Source: Methylobacterium sp. WL119 (lineage in GTDB: Bacteria; Pseudomonadota; Alphaproteobacteria; Rhizobiales; Beijerinckiaceae). From it: 64,000 bases of DNA. The notes below the pieces were generated by a model, which was not told where the DNA came from, did no database searches, and saw only the letters and a list, made by a program, of their open reading frames with translations. The stretch's first letter is position 1. Every line of letters starts with the position of its first letter. The translations under genes were made by a program, and so were the position numbers. Of this stretch, positions 44,547-53,167 are shown piece after piece. The stretch is from positions 32,841 to 96,840 of the forward strand of contig NZ_VRUU01000009.1 in assembly GCF_008039875.1 (NCBI RefSeq), in the 5' to 3' direction.

Positions 44547-45602
44547 ATGCGAAAACAGGTTGAGCGGAAACGGACGGTCGTGGTCACGGGCGCCAGCGCC
44601 GGCGTCGGCCGGGCGGTCGCCTGCGAGTTCGCCCGGCATGGATGGAACGTCGGCCTGATCGCCCGAGGCGAGGCCGGCCTCCACGGGACGATCGAGGACG
44701 TGGTGCGGGCCGGCGGACGCCCGATGGCGTTCGCGGCCGACGTCGCCGACGCGGACGCGGTGTGCCAGGCGGCCGCCGAGGTCGTCGCGGCGTTCGGCGG
44801 CATCGACGTCTGGGTCAACAACGCGATGGTGACGGTCTACGCGCCCGTCCAGCAGACCTCCGCCGAGGAGTTCCGTCGCGTCACCGAGGTGACCTATCTC
44901 GGCCAGGTCCACGGCACGCTCGCCGCGCTCGAGCACATGGTGCCCAAGGATTCCGGCACCATCGTCCATATCGGCTCGGCCCTGGCCTACCGCTCGATCC
45001 CCCTGCAGGCGACCTATTGCGCGGCCAAGGCGGCGGTGCGCGGTTTCGTCGACTCGCTGCGCAGCGAATTGCTGCACGACGGCAGCAAGGTGCGGCTGAC
45101 GATGGTGCAGCTGCCTGCGGTGAACACGCCGCAATTCGATTGGGCCCGCTCGGTGCTGCCGCGCAAGCTCGAGCCGGTGCCGCCGATCTACCAGCCCGAG
45201 GCGATCGCCCGCCACGTCTACGCGGCCGCGCAGGCGGCGCCGCGCGAGCTTTGGATCGGGACGTCGGCCTGGAAGGCGATCGTCGGCAACATGGTGATCC
45301 CGGGCTGGATCGACGGGTATCTCGCCCGTCACGGATATCGCGGGGAGATGACCAGCGTGCGCGCCAACAAGCACCGAGCCGACAACCTCTACGAGCCGGT
45401 GGACACCGATCCCGGCGCCCATGGCCGTTTCGACGACCGCTCCGTCGGCCACGTCGCCGCCGCCGACCCGAAATGGCTGAAGCTCGGGCTTGCCGCGGCA
45501 CTGGGCCTCGTCGCGGGGACGATGCTGTTCGCGACGGAAGCGCAGGGGCGGCACGATGCGCGCCGGCAGTCGGCCGGTCGCCGGCTCGCCCGTCGCGACT
45601 GA
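44547..45602 (+). CDS. short-chain dehydrogenase with C-terminal extension
   Basis: A 351-residue SDR. The Rossmann motif [12 protein letters not shown] is close to the N-terminus, NNA appears in VWVNNAMV, and the catalytic Ser, Tyr and Lys are in [24 protein letters not shown]. After the SDR core (about residue 250) comes an extra 100 residues including a hydrophobic segment ([16 protein letters not shown]) near the end, suggesting membrane anchoring. Similar extended SDRs are common in rhizobia; substrate unknown. Its stop is four bases from the convergent cbbY stop. The 200-nt gap upstream shows no other feature. Confidence 0.88.
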   Translation: MRKQVERKRTVVVTGASAGVGRAVACEFARHGWNVGLIARGEAGLHGTIEDVVRAGGRPMAFAADVADADAVCQAAAEVVAAFGGIDVWVNNAMVTVYAPVQQTSAEEFRRVTEVTYLGQVHGTLAALEHMVPKDSGTIVHIGSALAYRSIPLQATYCAAKAAVRGFVDSLRSELLHDGSKVRLTMVQLPAVNTPQFDWARSVLPRKLEPVPPIYQPEAIARHVYAAAQAAPRELWIGTSAWKAIVGNMVIPGWIDGYLARHGYRGEMTSVRANKHRADNLYEPVDTDPGAHGRFDDRSVGHVAAADPKWLKLGLAAALGLVAGTMLFATEAQGRHDARRQSAGRRLARRD

Positions 45603-45606
45603 TGGG

Positions 45607-46350
45607 TCAGGCGCTCGCGTGCCACTCCCTCAGGCCCGCGAGCGTCACCACCCCGTCCGCCCACGCGAACCCGAAGACGTGCCGGTGCGGATGCCCCGGC
45701 TCGCCGAGATCCGACACCGCCGAGAACGCACCGTCGAGGCGGTGGCTCTCGGTGTAGCGGCTGCGGGTCGCCAGCACCGGCAGGCCGGCATCGAGCGCCG
45801 AGCGGATGCCGGCGGCGGAATCCTCGAACGCGATGGCCTCCGACGGCGCGATGCCGAGGCGTTGCACCGCGAGATCGAAGATGTCGGAGGCCGGCTTCTT
45901 GCGGGCGGCCTCGTCGCCCGAGGCGATCACGTCGAAGGGGCGGTCGCCGGCCGGAAAGTTGACGGCGAGGAGCGTGTCGACGTTGGCGCGGGTGGTGGTC
46001 GTCGCGATCGCGAGCCGGACGTCGCCCGCCCGCGCCTCGGCGATCAGCCTCGCGACGCCTGGGCGGAGCGCGAGCGCGCCCTCCGCGACGAGGCCGCCGT
46101 AGATCGCGGTCTTGCGGGTGTGGATCTCCGGCATGCGCGCTCGCAGGCCCGCGGCATCGCCGTGGCGGGTCGCGACGTAGTGGGCGAGCCGCTCCTTCCC
46201 GCCCATCACCGTCAGCAGGTCGGCGTAGCACGCCGGGTCCCAGTGCCAGGGCAGGCCGAGCTCGGAGAAGGCGTGATTGAAGGCCTGGCGATGCAGGTCC
46301 TCGGTCTCGGCCAGCGTCCCGTCGACGTCGAAGATCAGCGCCTTCAGCAT
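45607..46350 (-). CDS. cbbY: HAD phosphatase CbbY
   Basis: A 247-residue HAD hydrolase with motif I IFDVDGTLAETEDLHR, TTTTR (motif II region), KKPASDIF (motif III Lys) and FEDSAAGIRSA (motif IV). This set, and the position behind rpe in a Calvin-type cluster, match CbbY, which dephosphorylates xylulose-1,5-bisphosphate, a by-product and inhibitor of Rubisco. Last gene of the minus-strand fbp-prk-rpe-cbbY unit, 10 nt after rpe. Without Rubisco nearby, general sugar-phosphate housekeeping is equally possible. Confidence 0.88.
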   Translation of the reverse strand: MLKALIFDVDGTLAETEDLHRQAFNHAFSELGLPWHWDPACYADLLTVMGGKERLAHYVATRHGDAAGLRARMPEIHTRKTAIYGGLVAEGALALRPGVARLIAEARAGDVRLAIATTTTRANVDTLLAVNFPAGDRPFDVIASGDEAARKKPASDIFDLAVQRLGIAPSEAIAFEDSAAGIRSALDAGLPVLATRSRYTESHRLDGAFSAVSDLGEPGHPHRHVFGFAWADGVVTLAGLREWHASA

Positions 46351-46360
46351 GAGGTCGCCA

Positions 46361-47047
46361 TCAGCATCGGATCGCCCGGCCGCGCGCCGCCTCGGCGCCG
46401 GCGCGGATCGCGGCGATCCGCTCGGCGTAGCGGTCGGGGCCGTCCTTGAACACCGCGTTGCCGGCGACGAACACGTTGGCGCCGGCGGCGGTCGCACGGC
46501 CGACCGTCTCGGCGTCGACGCCGCCGTCGACCTGGATGTCGATGGCGCGGCCCGCGATCATCGCCTTCACCCGCGCCACCGTCTCCAGGGCGCTGCCGAG
46601 GAAGCTCTGGCCGCCGAAGCCCGGGTTCACCGTCATCACCAGCACCATGTCGGCGAGGTCGAGCAGCGGCTCGACCATCGCGGCGGGCGTTCCCGGGTTG
46701 AGCGCGATGCCGGTGCGCTTGCCCAAGCTTCGGATGGTCTGGAGCGAGCGATGGCTGTGCGGCCCGGCCTCGACGTGGACGGTGATGCCGTCGGCGCCGG
46801 CGTCCGCGAAGGCCGCGAGGTAGGGGTCGGCCGGCGCGATCATCAGGTGCACGTCGAAGAACTTCTTCGTGTGCGGGCGCAAGGCCTTCACCACCGGCGG
46901 CCCGAAGGTTATGTTGGGCACAAAATGCCCGTCCATCACGTCGAGATGGATCCAGTCGGCGCCGGCCGCGTCCACGGCGCGGGTCTCCTCCGCCAGCCGT
47001 GCGAAGTCGGCCGACAGGATCGAGGGGGCGATGATGGCCTTTGGCAT
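46361..47047 (-). CDS. rpe: ribulose-phosphate 3-epimerase
   Basis: A 228-residue TIM-barrel enzyme interconverting ribulose-5-phosphate and xylulose-5-phosphate. It has [33 protein letters not shown] (metal-binding His/Asp), [18 protein letters not shown] and IQVDGGVD. All active-site residues are present. Follows prk by 109 nt and precedes cbbY by 10 nt. Confidence 0.96.
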   Translation of the reverse strand: MPKAIIAPSILSADFARLAEETRAVDAAGADWIHLDVMDGHFVPNITFGPPVVKALRPHTKKFFDVHLMIAPADPYLAAFADAGADGITVHVEAGPHSHRSLQTIRSLGKRTGIALNPGTPAAMVEPLLDLADMVLVMTVNPGFGGQSFLGSALETVARVKAMIAGRAIDIQVDGGVDAETVGRATAAGANVFVAGNAVFKDGPDRYAERIAAIRAGAEAARGRAIRC

Positions 47048-47108
47048 GCGGCAGGTTCCGAGACGCGCGGGGCCGACACGCCCTCGCGCGGGCTGATGAG
47101 GGGTGGGG

Positions 47109-47133
47109 AAGCCCGGCCAAAACAGCCGGACTT
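47109..47133 (-). other. stem-loop between prk and rpe
   Basis: AAGTCCGGC-N7-GCCGGGCTT on the minus strand forms a 9-bp stem with one G-U pair in the 109-nt gap. No T run follows, so a processing or stability element is more likely than a full terminator. Confidence 0.4.
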
Positions 47134-47156
47134 ATTGCCCGCGACGACCCGTGCGG

Positions 47157-48017
47157 TCAGGCGAGCCGGCGCTTGCGCTCGACGAGTTGCATGATGATCG
47201 GCGTGAGGATGAGCTGCATCGCGAGGTCGAGCTTGCCGCCGGGGATGACGATCGAGTTGGCCCGGCTCATGAAGCTGCCCTCGAGCATCGAGCGCAGGTA
47301 CGAGAAGTCGATGCCCTTGGGGTCCTTGAAGCGGATCACCACCATCGATTCGTCGGCCGTCGGGATCCAGCGGGCGATGAACGGGTTCGAGGTGTCGACC
47401 GTGGGCACCCGCTGGAAGTTGATGTCGGTCCAGGAGAATTGCGGGCAGATGGTCTGCACGTAATCCGGCATCCGCCGCAGGATCACGTCGGTGACCGCAT
47501 CGGTCGAATAGCCCCGGAACGACCGGTCCCGGTGCAGCTTCTGGATCCATTCGAGGTTGATCACCGGCACGACGCCGATCTTCAGGTCGGGGTAGCGCGC
47601 GAGGTCCAGGGTCTGGTCGACGACGCAGCCGTGCAGGCCCTCGTAGAACAGCAGGTCGGAGCCGGGCGCGAAATCCTCCCACTCGGTGAAGCTGCCCTGC
47701 GGCCGCCCGTAGCGCGCGGCGTCCTCGACGTCGTGGACGTAGTGCCGGGTCCGGCCCCGCCCGGACTCGCCGTAGGTGCGGAACACCTCCTCGAGCTCCG
47801 GCAGGAGGTTGGCGCGCGGCGCGAAGTGCGAGAGCGTCGGCTCCGCCGCCATCATCGCGTGCATCGTCTCGCGGTCGAAGGCATGGAAGCCGTCGCCCTC
47901 GATGTAGACCGCCGACACGTCCTCGCGCCGGAAGATCTGCTCGAAGGTGTTGCGCACCGAGGTCGTGCCGGCCCCCGAGGAACCGGTGACCGAGATGATC
48001 GGATGCCGCGCCGACAT
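47157..48017 (-). CDS. prk: phosphoribulokinase
   Basis: A 286-residue class I (proteobacterial) phosphoribulokinase making ribulose-1,5-bisphosphate from ribulose-5-phosphate and ATP. The P-loop reads GSSGAGTTSV, followed by AVYIEGDGFHAFDR, FYEGLHGCV with the catalytic-region acidic residue, and PVINLEWIQKLHRDR. Length is normal (about 290). Lies between fbp (24 nt upstream) and rpe. In Methylobacterium, PRK is reported to serve mainly to produce the signal for the serine-cycle regulator rather than to fix CO2; whether that applies here is inference. Confidence 0.95.
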   Translation of the reverse strand: MSARHPIISVTGSSGAGTTSVRNTFEQIFRREDVSAVYIEGDGFHAFDRETMHAMMAAEPTLSHFAPRANLLPELEEVFRTYGESGRGRTRHYVHDVEDAARYGRPQGSFTEWEDFAPGSDLLFYEGLHGCVVDQTLDLARYPDLKIGVVPVINLEWIQKLHRDRSFRGYSTDAVTDVILRRMPDYVQTICPQFSWTDINFQRVPTVDTSNPFIARWIPTADESMVVIRFKDPKGIDFSYLRSMLEGSFMSRANSIVIPGGKLDLAMQLILTPIIMQLVERKRRLA

Positions 48018-48041
48018 GCTGCTACCGGGCGTGTCCCGAGG

Positions 48042-49100
48042 TCACGAGCGCATCAGCCCGCGCTGCCCGAACAGGGGGGAGCGCCCGGCGGCGTGGTTGC
48101 GCCCGTCGTAGTACTTGGCGACGCTGGCGACCTCCTCGACCGAGCCGAAGACCAGCGGCACGCGCTCGTGGATGCCGGCGGCGGCGATGTCGAGGATGCG
48201 GCGCTCGCCGTCGGTGGCGCCGGCGCCGGCCTGCTCCATCAGCATGGCGATCGGGGCGGCCTCGTAGAGCAGGCGCAGGCGTCCTTGCGCGTAGCCCTTG
48301 CGCCCGTCGCCGGGGTACAGGAACACGCCGCCGCGCATCAGCACGCGCTGCGCGTCGGCCACCAGCGAGCCGAGCCAGCGCATGTTGTAGTCCTTGTCGT
48401 GCGGGCCCTCGGCGCCGCGCAGGCAATCCTCGATGTAGGCCTTGATTGGGCCGTCCCAATGCCGGGCGTTCGAGGCGTTGATCGCGTATTCCTTGGCGGC
48501 CGCCGGCACCTCGAGCGCGGCATGGGTCAGGCGGAAGGCGCGCTCGGCACGGTCGAGCACGTAGACCTGGGTGCCGTGGCCCAGCGTCAGGATCAGCACC
48601 GTGGCCGGCCCGTAGGTGACGAAGCCGGCCGCCGTCTGCGCCGTGCCGGGCGTGGTGAAGGAGGCGATCGGGTCGCCCTCGGCGGTCACGGCCGGGCGGA
48701 TGCCGAAGATGGTGCCCACCGCCATGTTCACGCCGATGTTCGACGAGCCGTCGAGCGGGTCGATCGCGACCGCGAGCGGCGCCCCGGCGTTGAGGTGCAT
48801 CACGCCCTCGGCCTCCTCGGAGGCGACCTCGGCGACGGGCGCGCCCTGGAGGGCTTCCGTGACGCGCTGGTGAGCGATCACGTCGAGCGCCTTCTGCACG
48901 TCGCCGTCGCTGTTGTGCTGGCCGGCCGCCGCGAGGTCGCCCCCGAGCGCTCCGCGCCCGATGACCTCGCTGATGTCGATGGAGGCCGCCGCGATCGCGG
49001 CGATCACGGCGGCGGTGTCGGCCAAGTGCGGCTCCGCCGCGACAGCCTCGGCGAGGCATGCATCGAGCCGCGATCCGAGTGCCGGTGAACCTGTCGACAT
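48042..49100 (-). CDS. fbp: class I fructose-1,6-bisphosphatase
   Basis: A 352-residue FBPase. The metal-binding DPLDGSSNIGVNMAVGTIFGI is diagnostic, with GDRKGYAQGRLRLLYEAAP-like substrate region and the late AAGIHERVPLVFGS. It converts fructose-1,6-bisphosphate (and in some cases sedoheptulose-1,7-bisphosphate) to the monophosphate. The start at 49100 is preferred because AAAGGC lies just upstream; a start 13 codons earlier has no ribosome site. First gene of the cbb-like unit and divergent from the LysR regulator. Also known as cbbF in such clusters. Confidence 0.93.
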   Translation of the reverse strand: MSTGSPALGSRLDACLAEAVAAEPHLADTAAVIAAIAAASIDISEVIGRGALGGDLAAAGQHNSDGDVQKALDVIAHQRVTEALQGAPVAEVASEEAEGVMHLNAGAPLAVAIDPLDGSSNIGVNMAVGTIFGIRPAVTAEGDPIASFTTPGTAQTAAGFVTYGPATVLILTLGHGTQVYVLDRAERAFRLTHAALEVPAAAKEYAINASNARHWDGPIKAYIEDCLRGAEGPHDKDYNMRWLGSLVADAQRVLMRGGVFLYPGDGRKGYAQGRLRLLYEAAPIAMLMEQAGAGATDGERRILDIAAAGIHERVPLVFGSVEEVASVAKYYDGRNHAAGRSPLFGQRGLMRS

Positions 49101-49235
49101 CCGCTTGCCTTTCCGCCCGAGATCCTGCCGCGCCGTCATGCGTGCGACGGCGCCTGCCGCAGGCCTTACCTGCCCGAATGCCGGCAGGATACCGCACGCG
49201 GGTCGCCCTTCACCAGGGACCGACGCCGCCTGTGG

Positions 49236-49258
49236 GCAAGAAATCTAAAACTTCTTGC
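49236..49258. promoter_or_regulatory. LysR-type operator in the cbbR-fbp divergent region
   Basis: GCAAGAA-N9-TTCTTGC, a perfect 7-bp dyad with the interrupted T-N11-A form of LysR boxes, 30 nt upstream of the LysR gene and about 135 nt upstream of fbp. It sits in an AT-rich patch of a GC-rich region. Likely bound by the adjacent regulator for autoregulation and control of fbp-prk-rpe-cbbY. Confidence 0.65.
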
Positions 49259-49288
49259 GGCCGATTACAAAAAAACTAAAAACAGCGC

Positions 49289-50251
49289 ATGCGCAACCTG
49301 TCCCTCAAGCAACTTCAGGCCGTCGCGGCGGTGGCACGTCTCGGCACCATGACGCGGGCCGCCCAGGAGCTCAACGTCACCTCGGCCGCCCTCTATGCCC
49401 GCATCCGCCAGCTGGAGGAGGAGGCGGGCCTGCTGCTGTTCGACCGGACGCCGACCGGGTTGAAGCCGACCGATGCCGGCCGCGAGATGCTGTGGGCGAT
49501 CGACAGCATCAACACCGTGCTGGAGACCTGCGCCGACAAGCTCCGCATTCTCAAGGGCGGCGCCGGCGGCCGGGTGACGCTCGGCGTGGTCTCGACCGCG
49601 AAGTACTTCGCGCCGCAGGTGATCGCCGGCTTCGTGAAGGCGCATGCCGGCGTCGAGATCAACTTGTCGGTGCGCAACCGCGGCAACACGGTCGAGGCGC
49701 TGCGCAACTACGAGATCGACTTCGCGATCATGGGGCGGCCGCCGCGCGACTTCGCGATCGAGGCCGAGATCTTCGGGCCGCACCCCCTGGTGCTGATCGC
49801 CGATCCCAACCACCCCCTGGCGGGCCGCCGCGGGCTGACCAAGGCCGACATCGCCGAGGAAGCCTACCTCGTGCGCGAGGACGGATCGGGCACCCGCACG
49901 GTGTTCGAGGAATTCATGAACGGGATCATCATCAAGCGGGCGAAGCTCGGGATCGATTCCGGCTCGAACGAGACGATCAAGCAGGCGGTGATGGCCGGGC
50001 TCGGGATCGCGCTGCTCTCCGCGCACACGGTCTCCGCCGAGGTCGAGGCCGGCCGTCTGGTTCTGCTCGACGTCCAGGGCCTGCCGATCCGGCGCGACTG
50101 GTACGCGGTCCGCCGGGCCGACAAGGTCCTGGGTCCGGCGGCCGCCGCGTTCTGGGAGTACCTGATGCAGGACGGCGCCCGCTGGTTGCCGGGGGTCGAG
50201 GTGCTCGGCCAGGAGACGGTCGCCGCGATCGCCGCCGGGGGCAGGGCGTGA
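49289..50251 (+). CDS. CbbR-like LysR family regulator
   Basis: A 320-residue LysR protein: N-terminal winged helix (LKQLQAVAAVARLGTMTRAAQELNVTSAALYARIRQLEEEAGLLLFDR) and a C-terminal ligand-binding domain of the CbbR type (GRVTLGVVSTAKYFAPQVIAGF, NRGNTVEAL, LVREDGSGTRTVFEEF, SNETIKQAVMAGLGIALLS). CbbR proteins sense Calvin-cycle intermediates and control divergent cbb genes. In methylotrophs a close relative, QscR, responds to ribulose bisphosphate and activates serine-cycle genes, so this could be either. Divergent from fbp; its stop overlaps the start of the next flavoprotein gene (GTGA). Confidence 0.9.
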   Translation: MRNLSLKQLQAVAAVARLGTMTRAAQELNVTSAALYARIRQLEEEAGLLLFDRTPTGLKPTDAGREMLWAIDSINTVLETCADKLRILKGGAGGRVTLGVVSTAKYFAPQVIAGFVKAHAGVEINLSVRNRGNTVEALRNYEIDFAIMGRPPRDFAIEAEIFGPHPLVLIADPNHPLAGRRGLTKADIAEEAYLVREDGSGTRTVFEEFMNGIIIKRAKLGIDSGSNETIKQAVMAGLGIALLSAHTVSAEVEAGRLVLLDVQGLPIRRDWYAVRRADKVLGPAAAAFWEYLMQDGARWLPGVEVLGQETVAAIAAGGRA

Positions 50252-51480
50252 GCGCCGGCCTCGTCGTCGTCGGGGGCGGGCAGGCGGGGTTCCAGGTCGC
50301 CGCGTCGCTGCGCGAGGCCGGGTTCGCCGATCCCGTCACCATCGTTGGCGACGAGCCGGGCCTCCCGTATCAGCGGCCCCCGTTGTCGAAGGCCTATCTC
50401 GCCGGCAAGACCGACGCCGCGGGGCTGCACCTTCGCCCCGACGCCTTCTACGCCGAGCACCGCATCGCGGTCCGTTCGCAGACCCGGGCCGTCGCGATCG
50501 ACCGGGCGGCCAGGACGCTGCGGCTCGGCGACGGGACCGTCCTCCCGTACGATCACCTCGTTCTCGCCACCGGCGCGCGCAACCGCCCGCTGCCGGTGCC
50601 CGGCGCCGACCTTGCCGGCGTGCGCCAGCTGCGCGACCTCGCCGACGCGGACGCCCTGCGCGCGGCCTTGGAGATCGCGCGGCGGATCGTCGTGGTCGGC
50701 GCCGGCTTCATCGGCCTTGAGTTCGCGGCCGTCGCCGCCGCGCGCGGCCTCGACGTGACGGTGATCGAGGCCGCTGACCGCCCGATGGCGCGGGCGGTCT
50801 CGACCGAGACCGGCGCTTTCTTCCGCGGCGCGCATGAGGGGCTCGGCGTCCGCTTCGCCTTCGGTGCCGGCGTCGCATCGATCGCGGGGGAGGGCGGCCG
50901 CGCCGGCGCCGTCCGCCTGTCGGACGATCGCGAGCTGCCGGCCGACCTCGTCGTGGTCGGGATCGGCGTGCTGCCGAACCAGGAGCTCGCGGCCGAGGCC
51001 GGCCTGTCCGTCGCGGACGGCATCCGGGTCGACGCGTTTCTCGCCACGGACGACCCGGCGATCTCGGCGATCGGCGACTGTACGCGCCATCCCAGCGCCT
51101 TCGCGACGGGATTGTCCGCGGACGGCACCGTGCGGATCGAATCGGTGCAGAACGCGATCGACCAGGGGCGGTGCCTCGCGGCCCGCCTCGCCGGCCGGCC
51201 GGCAGCCTACGCGGCGCTGCCCTGGTTCTGGAGCGACCAGGGTCGCTACAAGCTGCAGATCGCCGGCCTCTCGGGGCCGTCGGACCTGTCGGTCCGGCGG
51301 GGTGCCGGCGAGGCGTTCTCGGTGTTCCGCTACCGCGGCGCGCGCTTGGTCGCGGTCGAGTCGATCAACCGCGCGGGCGACCACATGATGGCCCGTCGCA
51401 TCCTCGGCGCCGGACGGACGCCGACGCCGGTGCAGGCCGCCGACCCCGCCTTCGACCTCAAGGCGTTCGCGGTGCCGTGA
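50248..51480 (+). CDS. ferredoxin reductase-like FAD/NAD(P) oxidoreductase
   Basis: A 410-residue pyridine-nucleotide-disulfide-type flavoprotein of the putidaredoxin/rhodocoxin reductase group. It has LVVVGGGQAGFQVAASLRE for FAD, LPYQRPPLSKAYL, the NAD site IVVVGAGFIGLEFAAVAA, AIGDCTRHPS for FAD ribityl and a C-terminal reductase domain with LPWFWSDQGRYKLQIAGL. Such enzymes reduce [2Fe-2S] ferredoxins of P450 or dioxygenase systems; no ferredoxin or oxygenase is adjacent. GTG start at 50248 gives a four-base overlap with the LysR gene, so the pair is co-translated. Confidence 0.9.
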   Translation: MSAGLVVVGGGQAGFQVAASLREAGFADPVTIVGDEPGLPYQRPPLSKAYLAGKTDAAGLHLRPDAFYAEHRIAVRSQTRAVAIDRAARTLRLGDGTVLPYDHLVLATGARNRPLPVPGADLAGVRQLRDLADADALRAALEIARRIVVVGAGFIGLEFAAVAAARGLDVTVIEAADRPMARAVSTETGAFFRGAHEGLGVRFAFGAGVASIAGEGGRAGAVRLSDDRELPADLVVVGIGVLPNQELAAEAGLSVADGIRVDAFLATDDPAISAIGDCTRHPSAFATGLSADGTVRIESVQNAIDQGRCLAARLAGRPAAYAALPWFWSDQGRYKLQIAGLSGPSDLSVRRGAGEAFSVFRYRGARLVAVESINRAGDHMMARRILGAGRTPTPVQAADPAFDLKAFAVP

Positions 51481-51484
51481 AACG

Positions 51485-51522
51485 CATCGACCCCGCACGG
51501 CCGGGGCCGAACGGGGTCGATG
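51485..51522. terminator. hairpin terminator between convergent genes
   Basis: A perfect 11-bp stem CATCGACCCCG / CGGGGTCGATG with a GC-rich loop starts four bases after the oxidoreductase stop and faces the 60-aa gene on the other strand. No T run; likely a bidirectional stop. Confidence 0.6.
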
Positions 51523-51570
51523 GTCGTCGGATGGGGTGAGGCCCGACCCGCCCGGGCCGGGCGATCGCCC

Positions 51571-51753
51571 TCAGGAGATCAGGTCGAGCTTCGCGGCTTC
51601 GAGGCCGTTGCTGCGGACCGATTCCGGCAGCGCGAGGAAGTCGCGGTAGCCGGCCTCGCGCGCCATCGCGTCGAGGGCGGTCGCCTCGTCGCCGGCCGAG
51701 CCGGTCCACAGGACGATGCCGTTCTTGGTCTGACGAATCTGGAAGATGCTCAT
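51571..51753 (-). CDS. small hypothetical protein, 60 aa
   Basis: MSIFQIRQTKNGIVLWTGSAGDEATALDAMAREAGYRDF-type sequence that reads as a compact alpha/beta mini-domain with no low-complexity. GGGGCTCCC precedes the ATG. Similar small proteins occur in Methylobacterium-like genomes as far as I recall, but no function is known. Monocistronic between two hairpins/intergenic regions. Confidence 0.65.
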   Translation of the reverse strand: MSIFQIRQTKNGIVLWTGSAGDEATALDAMAREAGYRDFLALPESVRSNGLEAAKLDLIS

Positions 51754-51945
51754 GGGAGCCCCGTCGCATGGGATGTTGAAAGCTTAACGTCCTCAATGCG
51801 GCGCGGTTGCAGATATTCGGCCGCCTATTTCCATGCCGTCGTCTACGCTCCCCGGGGCGTCGGCGCGTGCCTTCAAAACGCCGGGCTGCGGTGCGACAGG
51901 GCAGGCTCAGGCGAGCCCGCGGCCGCCAGCGAGACCACTGCTGTG

Positions 51946-53157
51946 ATGCGATCCTTCGTTGCCGCCCTGCGTGTCGCCGGCCTCGCGGCGGCCTTCTGCG
52001 CGGGCGCATCGACCGCCGGCGCGGTCGAGACGGCGGCGGTGCCCGAGCCGCAATCCATCGCGCCGGCGATCAGCGTCGTGCCGGCCCAGACGCGGGAGAT
52101 CGTCGAGCGGGCGGTCATCACCGGCACGCTGGTGCCGCGCGACGAGATCCTGGTGTCGCCGGAGATCGAGGGCTTCCGCATCATCGAGCTGCTGGCGGAG
52201 GAGGGCGACCGGGTCGCCGCCGGCCAGGTGCTCGCGAAACTCTCCACCGAGATGATCGCGACCCAGGAAGCCGCGAACGCGGCGGCGGTCGCCCGGGCCG
52301 AAGCCGCGATCGTTCAGGCCAAGAGCCAGATCGTGCAGTCGGAGGCGGCCCAGACCGAGGCGCGGCTGTCGTTGGAGCGCGCCCAGGCCCTGATCAAGAC
52401 CGGGAACGCCACCGCCGCGATCCTCGAGCAGCGCGTCTCCGCGGCACAGGGCGCGGACGGCAGGCTCGCCTCGGCCCGCGGCGGCCTGCAGGCCTCAGAG
52501 GCCGATCTCGCCACCGCCAAGGCCTCGGGTGCCGAGATCGCGCTCAAGCGCGCCCGCGCCGCGATCCGCGCGCCGGAAGCCGGGATCGTCAATCGCCGCA
52601 CCGCCCGCGTCGGCGGAACCGCGACCGCGGCCGGCGAGCCGCTGTTCCGCCTGATCGCGCGCGGCGAGATCGAGCTGGAAGGCGAGGTGCCGGAGACCTG
52701 GCTGCCGCGGATCAAGATCGGCGATCCGGCCCAGCTCGACCTGGAGGACGGGCGCAAGATCGTCGGCAAGGTCCGCCGGGTCTACCCGGAGGTCGACCGC
52801 ACCACGCGGCTGGGCAAGGTCCGCATCGCGCTCGGCGACGATCCCGCGCTCCGCATCGGCGCCTTCGGCCGCGGCACCGTCGAGGTGGCGCGGCGAACCG
52901 GCGTCGCGGTCCCGGTCTCTAGCCTCCTGTTCGCGGCCGACGGCAACGCCGGGGTCCTCGTGGTGAGGGACGAGCGGGTCGAGGCGCGCAAGGTCGTGCC
53001 CGGCCTCTCCGCCGCGGGGTTCTCCGAGGTTCGCAGCGGGCTTGCCGCCGGCGAAACCGTCGTCGCGCGCGCCGGAAGCTTCCTGCGCGACGGCGACCGG
53101 GTGCGGCCCGTGCCGCCCGAGACCCTGACGCCGCTCGCCGACGCGACCGCGCGCTAG
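51946..53157 (+). CDS. RND efflux periplasmic adaptor (membrane fusion protein)
   Basis: A 403-residue HlyD/AcrA-type adaptor. A signal-like N-terminus (LRVAGLAAAFCAGASTAGA) is followed by a lipoyl half-motif (EGFRIIELLAEEGDRVAAGQVLAKL), an alanine/glutamine-rich coiled-coil hairpin (about residues 105-190), the second lipoyl half (RAAIRAPEAGIVNRRTARVG) and beta-barrel and membrane-proximal domains. No lipobox cysteine is placed for lipidation. The RND pump gene follows after 10 nt. The start is an ATG next to a GTG at 51943. Confidence 0.92.
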   Translation: MRSFVAALRVAGLAAAFCAGASTAGAVETAAVPEPQSIAPAISVVPAQTREIVERAVITGTLVPRDEILVSPEIEGFRIIELLAEEGDRVAAGQVLAKLSTEMIATQEAANAAAVARAEAAIVQAKSQIVQSEAAQTEARLSLERAQALIKTGNATAAILEQRVSAAQGADGRLASARGGLQASEADLATAKASGAEIALKRARAAIRAPEAGIVNRRTARVGGTATAAGEPLFRLIARGEIELEGEVPETWLPRIKIGDPAQLDLEDGRKIVGKVRRVYPEVDRTTRLGKVRIALGDDPALRIGAFGRGTVEVARRTGVAVPVSSLLFAADGNAGVLVVRDERVEARKVVPGLSAAGFSEVRSGLAAGETVVARAGSFLRDGDRVRPVPPETLTPLADATAR

Positions 53158-53167
53158 GGGCGACGTC

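Noticed and set aside
45607..49288. Rubisco genes expected in a Calvin-type cluster
   Set aside because: No large- or small-subunit sequence is present on either strand of this window.
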